Source: Podospora pseudoanserina
Taxonomy: Eukaryota > Ascomycota > Sordariomycetes > Sordariales > Podosporaceae
Assembly: GCF_035222485.1 (NCBI RefSeq)
Contig: NC_085922.1
Coordinates: 3,363,001 to 3,427,000 of the forward strand
DNA: 64,000 nt
Direction: 5' to 3'
The notes under the pieces were generated by a model, which worked only from the letters and a program-made list of their open reading frames with translations, was not told where the DNA came from and made no database searches. The position numbers and the translations under genes were made by a program. Positions 10,845 to 22,060 of this stretch are shown here, one piece after another (position 1 is the first letter of the stretch; the number at the start of each line of letters is the position of its first letter).

Positions 10845-12360
10845 TCTTTCTTTCCCTTTGGGGTTGGCGTCTCTCTCGACCAATAACAGGTTCCATCTGC
10901 ATATCACTATGCCAATAAGCCGGGCCCGTTAAGGCTTAATAACGCATCAACCAACCGATGGATGCCATATTGATTGCTGGTGGCTGCGGGGGCCCGCCCA
11001 CCCCATTCACCGACATCATGACAGTCCTCTTTCCTCCCGATGTTTTTCCATCGCGGGTTATCACCGAGATGCAATTCTCATCCAGTGGCACCTTCCCAAC
11101 TCTCTTCGATGTTCTTCACCACTTTTGCGGACCCGCTGAACCCAGTATTGGCCCGCTCGAAACCACCGCCTTCCCAGATGTCGCATTTCCGGAGACGCAA
11201 ACAACCTATCCTCGCGTGCCAATCGTGGATGGCAGCCGGCCTTGTGGTGTTCCCAGCAATGTGGTTCGGCTCCGTCATCCCGGTTCTTGGTCAGCGTGCC
11301 GCGGGTGTAACGGTGGGCAAGCCTACCCGCACCGTGTGGCTCATACGGTGTACCTATTTAAGCCCAGTGCACGAATGTGGTTCGTGGGGACTGTTAGTCA
11401 AGCCAACTTCAAGCACTGGCGAGTGGAACTGAAAGGGAAAGGGAGCCGAAAGATGTGCGGTTACAATTGTTCTGGGTATTTACTGGATTTCTTTGGGTGG
11501 TGTGTAAAATAAGATGGAATTCTCAGCACAGGTTGCATGTTCTATATCGTTGAGTGGGTACCTACCTATCTACTTTACTTTTGACGCCAAATAATATTTA
11601 TACCGCTACCCCTTCCTTCATGTTCCACGAACCAAGGGTTTTATGTGGTATATTCTCAGTTTAGTCTTCTGGAAATAAACCCTTTATGCTTCTTAAGCGG
11701 AGAACATCCTGGTGACGAAAATGAACAAGATGGGCAGTTTACTGTGGGGCAAGACTTAAATGTGGATAATCTTCCAACTCTTCTCGTGCGCACCTATAGC
11801 GGTGGTCCTCCCTCTCATCTTCATGGTACAAGCTACATACGGTCCATCGATCTCCTACTCCGATGCTCATCATTTTCCGTGCAATATAATGGGGGCAGTC
11901 GGAGCAGTTGTTAGTATGGTTGCGCTTGTTAATCTGACTTTGAGGTCAGGAAAGCCGATTCACTAAATCATCTCTGCCGTGAAATACAGCCCTGGAGGTT
12001 TTCTCGAACCCGTCGATCAACTTACCCAGCCCCAGTCGATTCTACAGCGGGTGGCTACTGTATCACTGGATTCAACCCATCATGTCCACACAACAGGACA
12101 AGGGGACGCCGCTAGATACTGCGCAGCAAATGTAATACACCTGAAAGACAATTGCAGAAACTTGATAACTCGTTTAATAACCGACGATCGAGGCAGCGAT
12201 AGCACCGCTTGAGGGTTGCCATCATCACGATGGACTACAGCACATAAGGCAGAACATACAAGGACACATCTCTAGGTATTTTCACGGTGAATCTAGGTTA
12301 CAAAACTATTAGCTAAGTACATCCCCCCCTAGTCCTCTAACCCACCCCTCCCAAGTCCCT
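10845..12360. other. Intergenic, no supported gene
   Basis: A 184-codon open frame at 10958-11512 overlaps another one in a different frame and has no domain or homology signal that I can see. A hydrophobic open frame at 11760-11966 may be a remnant of a membrane protein but is too short to call. Confidence 0.4.
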
Positions 12361-13874
12361 CTACTTAACCTCCGCCTCAAGCCTTACTCTCTCCTCGCTC
12401 AGACATCGATCCCTCATCTGCTTCAGCGTAAAAGCAACCGGATCAGCAAGCTCTGTATTATACGCCTGTACCATCCCCTCAAACGACTCGTGAGCCTGCT
12501 TGTCGAAGACGCAGAGCAAACACCCACAACAGCTCTCAATTTTCCTCTCAACGCGCTGTCGCTTTTGCTTGAGGTGATACTTTGTCGGCGCTTCTACGTT
12601 CGTCAAACCTGCCGTCCAATTCTTGATTCGCTTCAAGACTTCCTCTTCGCGCCGTCGTCTCCTCTTCTCCTCCCCCCGAGCCACTACCTTGTAGTGGTCA
12701 GGGGGAATGGGATAAATTCGACAGATGCCACCGAGGGTTTCGTCTCGGCCATCCGTTGCTCTTCATGGTGTCAACCAGCGGAGTTATTTCGAATACGTGC
12801 TTCGCCAGCCAGCTTAGGTTGCCAAAGCGGAGTTCTCCGGGAATGTGTTGTTCTGGTGTTAAGCTTGGTTCTGTCGTTGGGCCTGTACACGGTCCAGGTG
12901 CTGATCTGTTGCCGCTTGTTTGGAGGAGCGTGCGGATTTCTTGGCTAAACCACGTTTCTGGCGGGAAATCGACAATGGCGCCGTGGTGGAGGAGGAGCTG
13001 GGCTACATCAACGTGTCCGTGTCTGCATGCTGCGCGTAGTGCGGTGCAATATCGTGTTCCGTGGGTGTTGACGTTGGCGTTGTTGTTGAGGAGTGCTTTA
13101 ACTATGCTGACGTGACCGCGGGAAGAGGCTATCTGCAGCGCGGTCGCCTGATAACGATTTCCGAGAGATTCCATGTCTGCTCCTGCGTCGAGCAACTGAC
13201 GCACAACTTCTTCATGTCCCTGCTCAGATGCTTGATGGAGTGCGGCCCGGATGTATTGGTTTTTTGTTGGTTGGTGGGTTAAATCCATTTCCGCCTCCAG
13301 CCTTTTGAGAAGAATCTCCACGATATGGCTGTGGCCGTAGTAGGACGCAAGTTCTAGAGGAGAACCATACAAGCTTGAGATTTCAAAGGAGGAACCCCAT
13401 TTTTGTTCAAACGTGATGTCAGCCCCTGCATCCAGCAGTAACTGGACAATCGCACCGTGGCGTCTCGCTGATGCTACCGCCAAAGGAGTGCCATATCTCC
13501 CCGTGGAGTCGTTGAGGGAGGCGCGCCGTGCAATCAGTACGCGAAGTCGACCCACTTCGCCCCGTGATGCTGCCTTGTATGCGCTCCAGCTGTTGGTTGC
13601 AGTCACAGGCTCTTCGTTCGGGCTTTCCATGGAGAATTGCAAGTCCCTTTTCCAGTTTGTGACCTTGTCAATTGCATCCTGTTTACTCTCCAGCGGGTTC
13701 TCTGGGGACAAATCTGTTTGCCAGAAACCCATGCTGGTTGAGTGCCAAGAGGCCAGCTCGAACCTCGGGGCTCGCACAAGTCGTGATCCACTGCTCGTAA
13801 GACATGTCCATCAACCGTGATCGGTCCATCTCCCCTTCCTTGTCCATCCAGGTCCGAGCGGGGATCTCTACCAT
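12361..13874 (-). CDS. Ankyrin-repeat protein, C-terminus frameshifted (2 exons)
   Basis: Ankyrin repeats are protein-binding scaffolds. Exon 1 is 13874-13687 (MVEIPARTWMDKEGE), the intron is 13686-13590 (GTAAAC donor, CAACAG acceptor, phase 2 on both sides) and exon 2 runs to a stop at 12698, giving 359 aa. Five or six repeats follow, with hallmarks such as GTPLAVASARRHGAIVQLLL, GSPLELASYYGHSHIVEILL and ALQIASSRGHVSIVKALL. Just before the stop, near 12751-12760, the coding sense appears to jump one frame into a Lys/Arg/Glu-rich region (with EKRRRRREEEVLKRI) that ends at 12361. No intron explains the jump, so a one-base indel is likely. The gene lies directly behind the GDPD-like gene and may once have been its 3' part. 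Confidence 0.6.
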
Positions 13875-14015
13875 CGGATCGCCAGATGACTCCGCGGATA
13901 CAGGCCCCCGGGGAGGGCCCGTAGTTTGGCTGAAAGTCCTGCTTCCCCATCTTCGAAGCGCCTCAATTCCGCGTCCTGAAAATACGCCTTGTATGCCCCC
14001 TCCGTGGTTATTACA

Positions 14016-15448
14016 TCAGGCAAGCGCGTGCAAGACGAAAATAGCAGGTCTGGGTGTTTCCTCCTGTGGTTTCAAACTGACATCGATCATGACCCGATCG
14101 ACGAGACTTTCAAAGATGACTTTCTCGTCAACCAGCAACTCATCATCGAGCGGGTTTCTGGCGGTATTCTTGGCCCTGTCATAATTCAGGCCGAGGCCAC
14201 TGTGACAGATTTCCAGAATAAAACTGTAAGGCATCCCAGGAACTCCCGTGTCAATACCGACAATGGATTCGATCTGCTTCAGACACACACTGTAAACGTG
14301 CTCGTAGCTCCGTCTGCCCCATAGAGGATTTGCCGGCCGCGTGTTCTTTGCCAGGTCGACGATCGGGTCCGCGTAAAAGACCACCATCAACGGGGGAAAC
14401 AAGTGAAGATGCTGCAGTTTGAAGCAGTTTCGCCCAAACGTCTCGTTCGACTCCCTCTCAATCTTCACGCGAAGGGCATCGAAAGATTTGAAGTTGCAGT
14501 TGTAACCCTTCAGCATCGTGGATTCAAACATTTTCCAGGCCAGCGTGTGCTGCAAAGCTCGTGAGTTTTCCGATGTGGGGAATTGCGTCTTGGAGATGTG
14601 AAAGGGGTAGTAAGGGATTGCCTTGGCAAAGTCCTTGTTTCTGAAGTCGATTTGCAGAGTGCGTCCCACGGGGTTGCGCGTTTCGTTCCAGAACATCTCC
14701 AAGAGACCTGGTATATCTGCTTCGGCGTTCAGGTATGTGCTGGCGAAGGCTGTATGCGATGGCATTTCCTCAGCGTCTGTGGCATGTTAGTATCCTAGCG
14801 TCCGGGCTAGGGCTCGACCTCAGGTGGCCATCATCATGTGCCTGCTTTCGTGATACCGGTCCCGCCTCGACACCCCTTGTTACGAGACCCGTTGTAACTA
14901 TTTGGTGAAAAGAATAGGCGTCCCAAATCTCATCCAGGTTCGCGATGCGCTTCGGGTACAATTCATGGGCTATGAATGCGCGGTCCAGCCTATCCAAAAC
15001 AACCGCGTCCACCTCGTGTAGAAAGAGACCCTGGCTTGTTTCATTGGCGATTGCAGCGAAAGAGTTATCGATGATCTCTGAGGCACGTTCGTATAGTCCG
15101 CGATGAGAGAATACGTAACCATATTTGTTCTTCAGCTCGAACTTGCCCGATGCTGATTTGATCTGCAAGTTTCGTGGGCAATAGCTTTGCTTCTGTCCGT
15201 CCCAGGTATATTTCGGGGGGAGTCCGGGATATTGTCGGTTATGTGGGAAGCCCTGGACTTGGTAGCGAGTGTTCAAGTCGGGGTTTATACTCTGCATTGT
15301 GCTTGTGGTAGGTTTCCGCCGTTCTGGGATCATGTCCTGGAATCATTTGTGTCGTAGTAATGTAACTTCGACCTAGGATTAGAAGAAACATGAACAAGTA
15401 CCTAACTTCTAGCAGGAAATCACCCCTTTTCATAGTGACCGTAGACAT
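14016..15448 (-). CDS. GDPD-like (glycerophosphodiester phosphodiesterase) protein, probably broken (3 exons)
   Basis: GDPD enzymes hydrolyse glycerophosphodiesters. Exon 1 is 15448-15407 (MSTVTMKRGDFLLE), intron 15406-15337; exon 2 is 15336-14874, intron 14873-14777 with a textbook TACTAAC branch site; exon 3 is 14776-14016. This gives 421 aa. The GDPD signature is visible as VFSHRGLYER (His-Arg-Gly), then DNSFAAI, FLHEVDAVV (Glu-x-x-Asp) and FIAHELYP (second His). The second-intron donor (GTGTCG) is weak. At the 3' end a coding-like frame (ITTEGAYKAYFQDAELRRF) continues one base out of phase past the TGA and runs to the ankyrin gene, so the stop is probably caused by a one-base insertion in GCGCTTGCC. 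No membrane segment or signal peptide is seen. Confidence 0.6.
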
Positions 15449-16320
15449 CAACCCCCATGGAGGCTAGGGCTGTTCCCTGGGCCTTACACATCATCACCAC
15501 ATCAGCGCTCACACGTTTGCAATTAAAGCCCTCGCAATCCAATCCCTGGCATTGAAACCCTTTCAACGAGAAACGCCGCAGTTAGCCGCAATTAGAACCC
15601 TCGCGAATGAGGCGTGGCCCGGTATTTAAAGCTTCCATGCCCGGGTGGGGGTGCGCTCGATGAATTGCATGGGCGCGTAGGCAGCAACAATTAACACCTA
15701 AGGTAGACTAGCTTATCAACCCGGTCGCTGCGCTATATCTCTCTATTTTAATCCTTGGTACCCAGCACAAGTTAGGTAGATTTTGAACTTGAAGCTTAAT
15801 TTTCAAGAAATATATGGTTGTACTGGGACGAATGTTGACCAGGGTATTAATGGATGGGACAATGGCTCGTAATGCAAGTCAGCAAAGGTATAGTTAGACG
15901 TCAACTTACACTTTCCTTGCTGTCTTCAATAAGGAATAGGCCTATCCACAATCTTGGAAAGTCATTTAGTGGCCATCAAGATCCCTACACCCTCAGAGGA
16001 ACATAAATATGGCGAATGAATGTAGAGTCTATTCAAAGGTGAAAAGAACCGCCACCAAAAGAATGTCCTTCTAGGGACTAACCTGCTCGCAGCTTGACCC
16101 CTCCATTACAAAGATTATATCCTCCTATCGTACAACAAAATCTCGTCCAAAACGCTGGGGGAATGAACTGGTGGTGATGGTATTAGGTGCAATGTATTAA
16201 GTGATATTAGTGCTGGTTGTGCGGTGAGTGAAGAATGTGTTGTGAAAAAAGGGGTATCAATGCTGAAGCCGCATCGCTAAAGTGACAAAATGCTCCTCCT
16301 CCTCCTCCTTCTGTCACAAC
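15449..16320. other. Intergenic, no supported gene
   Basis: AT-rich sequence without coding signal. It holds the upstream region of the GDPD-like gene and the 3' side of the secreted protein at 16321-16848. A CTC-rich microsatellite lies at about 16291-16310. Confidence 0.5.
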
Positions 16321-16848
16321 CTAGCAGCCATACTTCATCCAGAAACCCGCTCCCTGGACAGCCACCTCCTCAAAGCTGACCTGCTTCCCCTCCGACTCCT
16401 CCGCAACCTCCAGTCTGAAGCACATCTGCTCTCTGCAAGCCCAGCTGCTGATGCTAGCCTTGCTCCCCTGGTAGAACTGAGTCGTGCCGACCAAAGCATT
16501 CGCATCTGGGCCGTCAAGAGCGTAAACATTGACCTGTGCTGATCCGTAGACAGCAGCTTGGGAAGAAGACAGATCGAGGACCAGCTCGCAGGGTCCGGTG
16601 CCGGCGGAGACGACTGAGGAGGGAATGGAAAAGCCGATCTCAATACCGGAGGCGTCGGCGGAGGAGATGAAGACTTGGTAGGGAGGGGGGGCGGTGGGGG
16701 AGTTGCGGAGGTTGGGGTAGATGGTCCCGCATTGTTGACGTTCCTTGAGGAGGGGGTTCATTTGGTTGGATGGGGAGGTCAAGGCGGGCGCTGCGGTGGC
16801 GGTAAGGGCCAGAGCGGAGACAGTGGCGAGGAGGGTAGAGGTGCGCAT
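16321..16848 (-). CDS. Small secreted protein, But2 C-terminal-domain-like
   Basis: Single-exon gene of 175 aa. The N-terminus (MRTSTLLATVSALALTATAA) is a typical signal peptide with probable cleavage after Ala-Pro-Ala. The mature part begins with a KERQQCG segment and carries about five cysteines, including a C-terminal Cys, as in disulfide-bonded secreted proteins. The body (QVFISSADASGIEIGFSIP, then PCELVLDLSSS and ISSWAC) resembles the beta-sandwich of the family annotated as ubiquitin 3 binding protein But2 C-terminal domain, common among fungal surface and secreted proteins. The family assignment is from memory of the pattern and is moderate. A role at the cell surface or as an effector is inference. 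Confidence 0.75.
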   Translation of the reverse strand: MRTSTLLATVSALALTATAAPALTSPSNQMNPLLKERQQCGTIYPNLRNSPTAPPPYQVFISSADASGIEIGFSIPSSVVSAGTGPCELVLDLSSSQAAVYGSAQVNVYALDGPDANALVGTTQFYQGSKASISSWACREQMCFRLEVAEESEGKQVSFEEVAVQGAGFWMKYGC

Positions 16849-18774
16849 TTTGGCTTTTGTTGTTTTGTTGGTTCTTGTCTTGTTGGTGCTGGGGAATGGG
16901 CTATGAAAGCTGCTTATAAAACGAGTGTGGGAATAGGGGAAGGGGTATTAGTGTGTATTAAGTGAAGGATGCTGAGAAGAAGTTGAAGGGAGACGTTTGA
17001 TGCAGTGTATATAACATGAACGATCCGTATACCAGTCTCTTGGAATCACGCTTGCGGAAGCGCGGCACAAGTGATGACGACGATATTGTCAAAGAGTCAT
17101 GGCTGGGAGTAGGGACGAGACGAACAATGACATACCTCCCCGGCCTCCGACGCAGCCAGCTTCTAGATCAGACAGAGTTAAACCGAATTTTGATCAGCTG
17201 GGGTGAAAGAGAAGATTTGAAGAAGCAGGTCCAAAACTTCAATGCAGCTAGCATCTAGTAGCGTTTGCATTGATGCAAGCCATCTGAGAACGCTTTTCCG
17301 ACTGGAAGGCCGAGTTTCTGCAGAGACCAGCCCCCAACCTGGGAAGAAACAGCAGATAATCTGAAACTGCTCAAGACTACAGTAGTTCAAGACGTTGAAC
17401 TTCCAAAAAGCGGGTAAAGGTGCCGTTCTTGACTTGGAGGGTTAGTGCTTTCCAAGCGTGGAGCTTCTGGCTAGCTTCTGTAAAAACAGAAACCGTTGTC
17501 GATTTAGCTTCGATCTTCTCCTGGTTCCACGAACATGGATGGGCTAGCTAAACTCTGTTCCAGGATCAGGGTGCAACGGTGAAGAGACAACACCTTTTCT
17601 TCAGTGTTGTTCCGGGGATTGTTCGACAAGCCCATGCGTGAGTCTCTGGGAATACTAACGTTTCCTAGTGACTCCGTACAATGCATCTTGCCACCCATAC
17701 CGGAACGTGCCCTCAACCCCGATGCCAACCTCTGGGCTGCTATCGTTTTTGTCGTTGTCAAGAAGCGGAGAGGGTCGTGAACTGGTGATCACGGCCGAGT
17801 CTGGTATCCAATTCGTGACTTCAGGCTCTTCGGAGGGTGCCCAACTCATCATGCAACTTTGAACAACATCGGCAGTAACTCCGGCATCTCGAGGGGCGAG
17901 GCTCTTTATCTGCGTTTTGGCCATGGCTAGAGGAATTATCCACGCTCTTGGGAATGAGATGCTGCTGTTGGCGCGCTTGCCGTTTGTTCATCGGCCATCA
18001 AGGACCCGAAAGAAGTAGAGGCCAGAGTGGAGTATTGACTGTAGTGACAGAACTTGCCGTAGTCAAAACCCGAAAACTGGTAAAATGGGCTTCATCTCTG
18101 GCTGAACAAGACTTCCAAAGGCTTGTGACGTATGCATTGAAACTAGACGTGGCAGACAGGTTTGTGGGGAAGGTCCGACAACTCCGAGGCCGCATTGGTA
18201 ATTTGTACAGGGAGTAGACGCGGGGGATAGAAACAAGCTCAGCGTGGCAAAGGGGGAGGGAAAGGTGAGAGAGAGACGCTCTATGCGGGGGTAGATGCCG
18301 ATATCAGATGCCGAATCTTGGATGGTGATATCGCTTCCCCAACTTTGGCAGTTGGGGTGTCTTAGAGAGCCTCTTATATGCGGGTGCCATCTTGGACCAG
18401 GTTGACGGCTCAAGTGCGTGCGGAGGGTCTTGGTGTCACGTTGATGATTTACCCGCTTGATCGCCGGCTCTGGACACCCCAATTGGGCAATCTCGCTTGT
18501 ATGTTCCGCCGTGTCTGCGGCTTGGACGTTGTTTTAACCTGCCGATTTCGATCCCAGTGCCTAGCGTAGTGTAACCGTGACATTTTGGGGGTAGAAGCGA
18601 GACAAGAAAGTCATATCGAAGGTCGTGGGCTGGGCGGCATGATTGACGACAGGTCGACGACGATGAAGAATGATGGGTATATATATCTTGAAGTGTTGCG
18701 CCCTGGTTTGATGTTTGTGACAGCAGCCATCACTCAAACACCCACCAGAGTCCTCCTCTTCCCACTTGCCCATC
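16849..18774. other. Intergenic between secreted protein and esterase
   Basis: No gene is supported. Open frames at 17016-17258 (+) and 17655-17924 (-) are short and carry no recognisable feature. The final 100 bp hold the esterase promoter. Confidence 0.45.
18679..18687 (+). promoter_or_regulatory. TATA-like box upstream of the CE1 esterase
   Basis: TATATATAT lies about 90 bp before the ATG at 18775, a plausible place for a TATA element of a strongly induced secreted-enzyme gene. Position and sequence are the only evidence. Confidence 0.4.
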
Positions 18775-19819
18775 ATGATGTTCAAGTCCCTTTTTGGTTT
18801 CGCCGCCATGGCGCAGACCGCCTTTGGTGCTTCTCTGCAACAGGTCCAAAACTTTGGCAACAATCCCACCAGAATCCAGATGTACATCTACGTCCCGGAT
18901 CGCGTGGCCACCAACCCTGCCATCATTGTGGCGGTAAGTACTTGGAACACGCCTCCTGTTTCGCTGCTTGTTTGCTAACGATAGGTGTTGTTCCACAGCT
19001 TCATCCTTGCGGAGGTACTGGCCAGCAGTGGTTCAGTGGCACCAGACTGCCTTCGTTCGCCGACCAAAACGGCTTCATCCTCATCTACCCTAGCACCCCG
19101 AACCAGAGCAACTGCTGGGATGTCCACAACCCTGCCAGTCTTACCCACAATGGAGGCGGCGATGCGGGTGGCATCATCTCCATGGTCAACTACACTCTTG
19201 ACCGGTACAACGGCAACCGGGAGAAGGTCTATGTCATGGGCTTCTCCAGCGGTGGCATGATGACCAACGTGATGGCTGGTTCCTACCCCGAGGTGTTCGA
19301 GGCTGGTGCTGCCTACTCTGGCACCGCCCACGCCTGCTTCGCTGGTATGTGCAACTGTTTTGTCTCTGCTTTTTGCCTGTTGTGGCTCGGATGTTGTTTG
19401 CTGTCCTCAAAGGCTGTGCTGACAAGTCGACTCTTTTCTCTACAGGTGCCGGTGGAGCTACCCCCTTCAGCCCCAACCAGACCTGTGCCCAGGGTCTCCA
19501 AAAGACTCCCGAGCAGTGGGGCGCCTTTGTCCGCAACTCGTACCCAGGATACAACGGCCGTCGTCCCCGTATGATGATTACCCACGGAAACGCCGATACT
19601 CTTGTTCGCCCGCAATGCGCCACTGAGGCGTTGAAGCAGTGGTCAAACGTCCTTGGCGTATCGCTCACCCGCCAGGTCCAAGGTGTTCCCTCATCGCAAT
19701 TCACTCAGCACATCTATGGCGACGGTACCAAGCTCCAGGGCTTCTTTGGCAATGGTGTTGGACATGCTCCCTCTGTCGACGAGCAGACCCTGTTGAGATT
19801 CTTCGGCTTGATCGCCTAG
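18775..19819 (+). CDS. Secreted CE1 carbohydrate esterase (acetyl xylan / feruloyl esterase type, 3 exons)
   Basis: Predicted to remove acetyl or feruloyl groups from xylan outside the cell. Exons are 18775-18933, 18999-19344 and 19446-19819, with canonical GTAAGT and GTATGT donors and CAG acceptors; the product is 292 aa. The start MMFKSLFGFAAMAQTAFGA is a signal peptide. The fold is the esterase/PHB depolymerase type: LHPCGGTGQQWF near the oxyanion site, the nucleophile Ser near residue 136 in GFSSGGMM, Asp in THGNADTLV, and His in GVGHAPSVDE. CWDVHNP is also typical of this family. No carbohydrate-binding module is attached. Acetyl versus feruloyl specificity cannot be decided from sequence alone. 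The gene is isolated, with no linked xylanase. Confidence 0.93.
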
Positions 19820-22060
19820 TGTGTTGACATAATCTCCGACTCGAGGCAGGAGTGCGGGGCGGGTAAGATCTGGTGGTGGCAACGGAGCCTCCAGCGGCAC
19901 AGTGCGTTGAGGCGGCCGCCCGGTTTCTTACCCGCTAGGGAGTGGGGGTCACGGATAGCCAGGGGGGTTTGGGTGAATGGCTGCCGGTGATGTTCCGAGT
20001 GTTCATAAACGAGTGGGTTGCTCAGTATATATAAAAAGGCTTTCTTCTTGAATCTTGAGTTTCGGGTGAGTGCGTTCGTTTGGAGTCGTGCGGATGAATG
20101 TGGTACAGCTTCATGTCGACTCCTCATGAATGGATTATGAAGCGGTAAAGTGCCTAGATGTCAATTCTTTTTATTGGGGGCTACCGAAACACGGGTCTAG
20201 CCGCCCCAAATAAGCCCAATGTAACAACAAGTGAGGGGGGCATCTGTAGGTACCGGTTGAGGAAGTTGTGGTTCAAGTTCGACTTCCCTTTAGTGAATGA
20301 ATGGATGGTGATGTTACCTTCAGAAACAAGGTTCCGAAGGCGTCAAACGATGCCGCAGTGATGCATACGGGGTTATTGAGTGTAGATAGGCTTGCGCCAG
20401 GGTACTGTCAGAGATGAGTTGAAGCAGGACGTTTGCAAAGTGAGTGACAGTAAGAAAGCCGAAGCTAAAGCTGAGGCTTTGATTCTTTCCTGCTTTGATC
20501 AGCTGCCCGGCAGTCATCGAGAGCTTATCTCGTTTCGTTGGTGCCTAATTCTTCTTATGTAAGTCACCAGGCTCCAGTGCTGGTCTGGCACATCTCGGGG
20601 GAAGGAACCATGGAGGTCACCACCCGTGGCTTCCATCCAGTTTGTGGGGTTAGAGTCTAAATTCACCGGCAGTTTCCCAATCTTCAGTCGGGTTCCATCA
20701 TCCACATGATCGACCGATTGGGCGATACAATCTGGAAGTGGAATATCACAGACCTCTCGGCGCAAGAAATCAATCCCATCATTATTTTTCTACCCCGTCT
20801 TCCGCTGCCCTGTCGCTCTAGTCGCGTAACTTCGTCCGTCCGTTTCTTGGTTGGCCATCACCACAGCACAGACCTGCTGCGCAACATATGCTCCTCTAAA
20901 CGTTTGCGGATGTCAAGCGCCGACTCAGCATGAATCGACAAATTGATGACAACCAGTGGTAGAAACGACACAAACTTGAAGACGACTTCGTGGCAGTTTT
21001 GAAGGCAAATGGAAACCTATTTGAGTGGTGCGGACACGCCGGTTAGTTAAGCGCTGTTTCCGCTGAGCATCTGTCTGCCAATTCGGTCATTCCGTCGCTT
21101 GGGCGCCCTGATAGCTAGCGATAGGTTCCAGCCGCAGAAAAGAGGTGCAAACAAGGCCGGCCATATACTTGGCGGCATAATGAAAACCTCTGGAAACAAG
21201 CTGTGGGCCGCAACAGACCCTTGTCAAGCAATATGGCGGCGCATGCATGGAAGCCTTCTAGAAGGAGTTTCCTCCTGCAGCCGAGATCTGCTCTCGTCAT
21301 CCCCGGCATCCCCCCCGTGTCATTCCCATTTGCAACCTCTCGCAAACTATGTACAGCCAGGCCAGCATCTATCAACGGCTCCAGCACGTATTCGGCCTGG
21401 TATACGCCCGCTACGGTATCATCCGACATCATGGTTCGCCTTAGGTAGCGACAGACCAAAATATCACCACTCGGTGCAACCCAAATAACACAACACGTGG
21501 TGAGGGTGTTGTGAGAGAGCGCTGAAATGCATGTTTAATGTTTCCCAAGGTTTCACACACTCATATTCTCTTACCGCCTGTCAGAGAGGCATGAAGGCCA
21601 GCGGCTTGATGCGATCTGGTGGTTGCCAACCCCTGTCCAATCCATTGGCTTCGCAAAGGAGCCCCAAGGCGGCACAGACGTCGCCGCGTTGGTCCGCGCC
21701 GTCACTATACAGGGGACGTACTTCTGGAACATGCATGGAAGCTGCGTGGAAGCTACACAGAAGCCTTCGACGTTGCATCCGACTTTTTATACTTAGCGGG
21801 ATACCCGTGCCTCGCACCAATCTCATCCCACAGGAACAGGTACCTCTGCATCAGGCCCCTTTGGGCCCATCTGGCTCCCCCTGGCTGAACCACATCTGTC
21901 TTCCTCCCCCCCAGCTGCCCATCACCACCCTTTTACGGACCATGTTCAACTCCGTCTGCGACCAACTCCCCACATTGACCCCACGAACAGACCAGGGGAC
22001 TCTACTGCTCCTTTTACTGCCCTTGATCAAATAAACACTCGGAATTGTCCGCATTTAACA
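19820..22060. other. Intergenic, no supported gene
   Basis: About 2.2 kb with scattered short open frames on both strands (for example 21115-21459 minus, 114 codons) that show no domain, signal peptide or splice-consistent extension. The last 150 bp before 22061 are C/T-rich and probably the promoter of the ankyrin gene. Confidence 0.45.

Noticed and set aside
10958-11512. 184-codon plus-strand open frame
   Set aside because: It overlaps a second frame of similar quality, has no domain, and its composition is unlike the neighbouring genes.
11760-11966. Hydrophobic open frame resembling a membrane-protein fragment
   Set aside because: Too short, with no start context or splice-consistent extension.
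12698-12770. An intron to explain the frame jump at the end of the ankyrin gene
   Set aside because: The only donor/acceptor pair with a branch-like site is 44 bp and out of phase.
17655-17924. 89-codon minus-strand frame starting MAKTQIKSLAP
   Set aside because: Some coding character but no supporting neighbour exon, domain or repeat; left out as unproven.
21099-21488. Opposed open frames of 129 and 114 codons
   Set aside because: Antisense overlapping frames without domains; likely chance.
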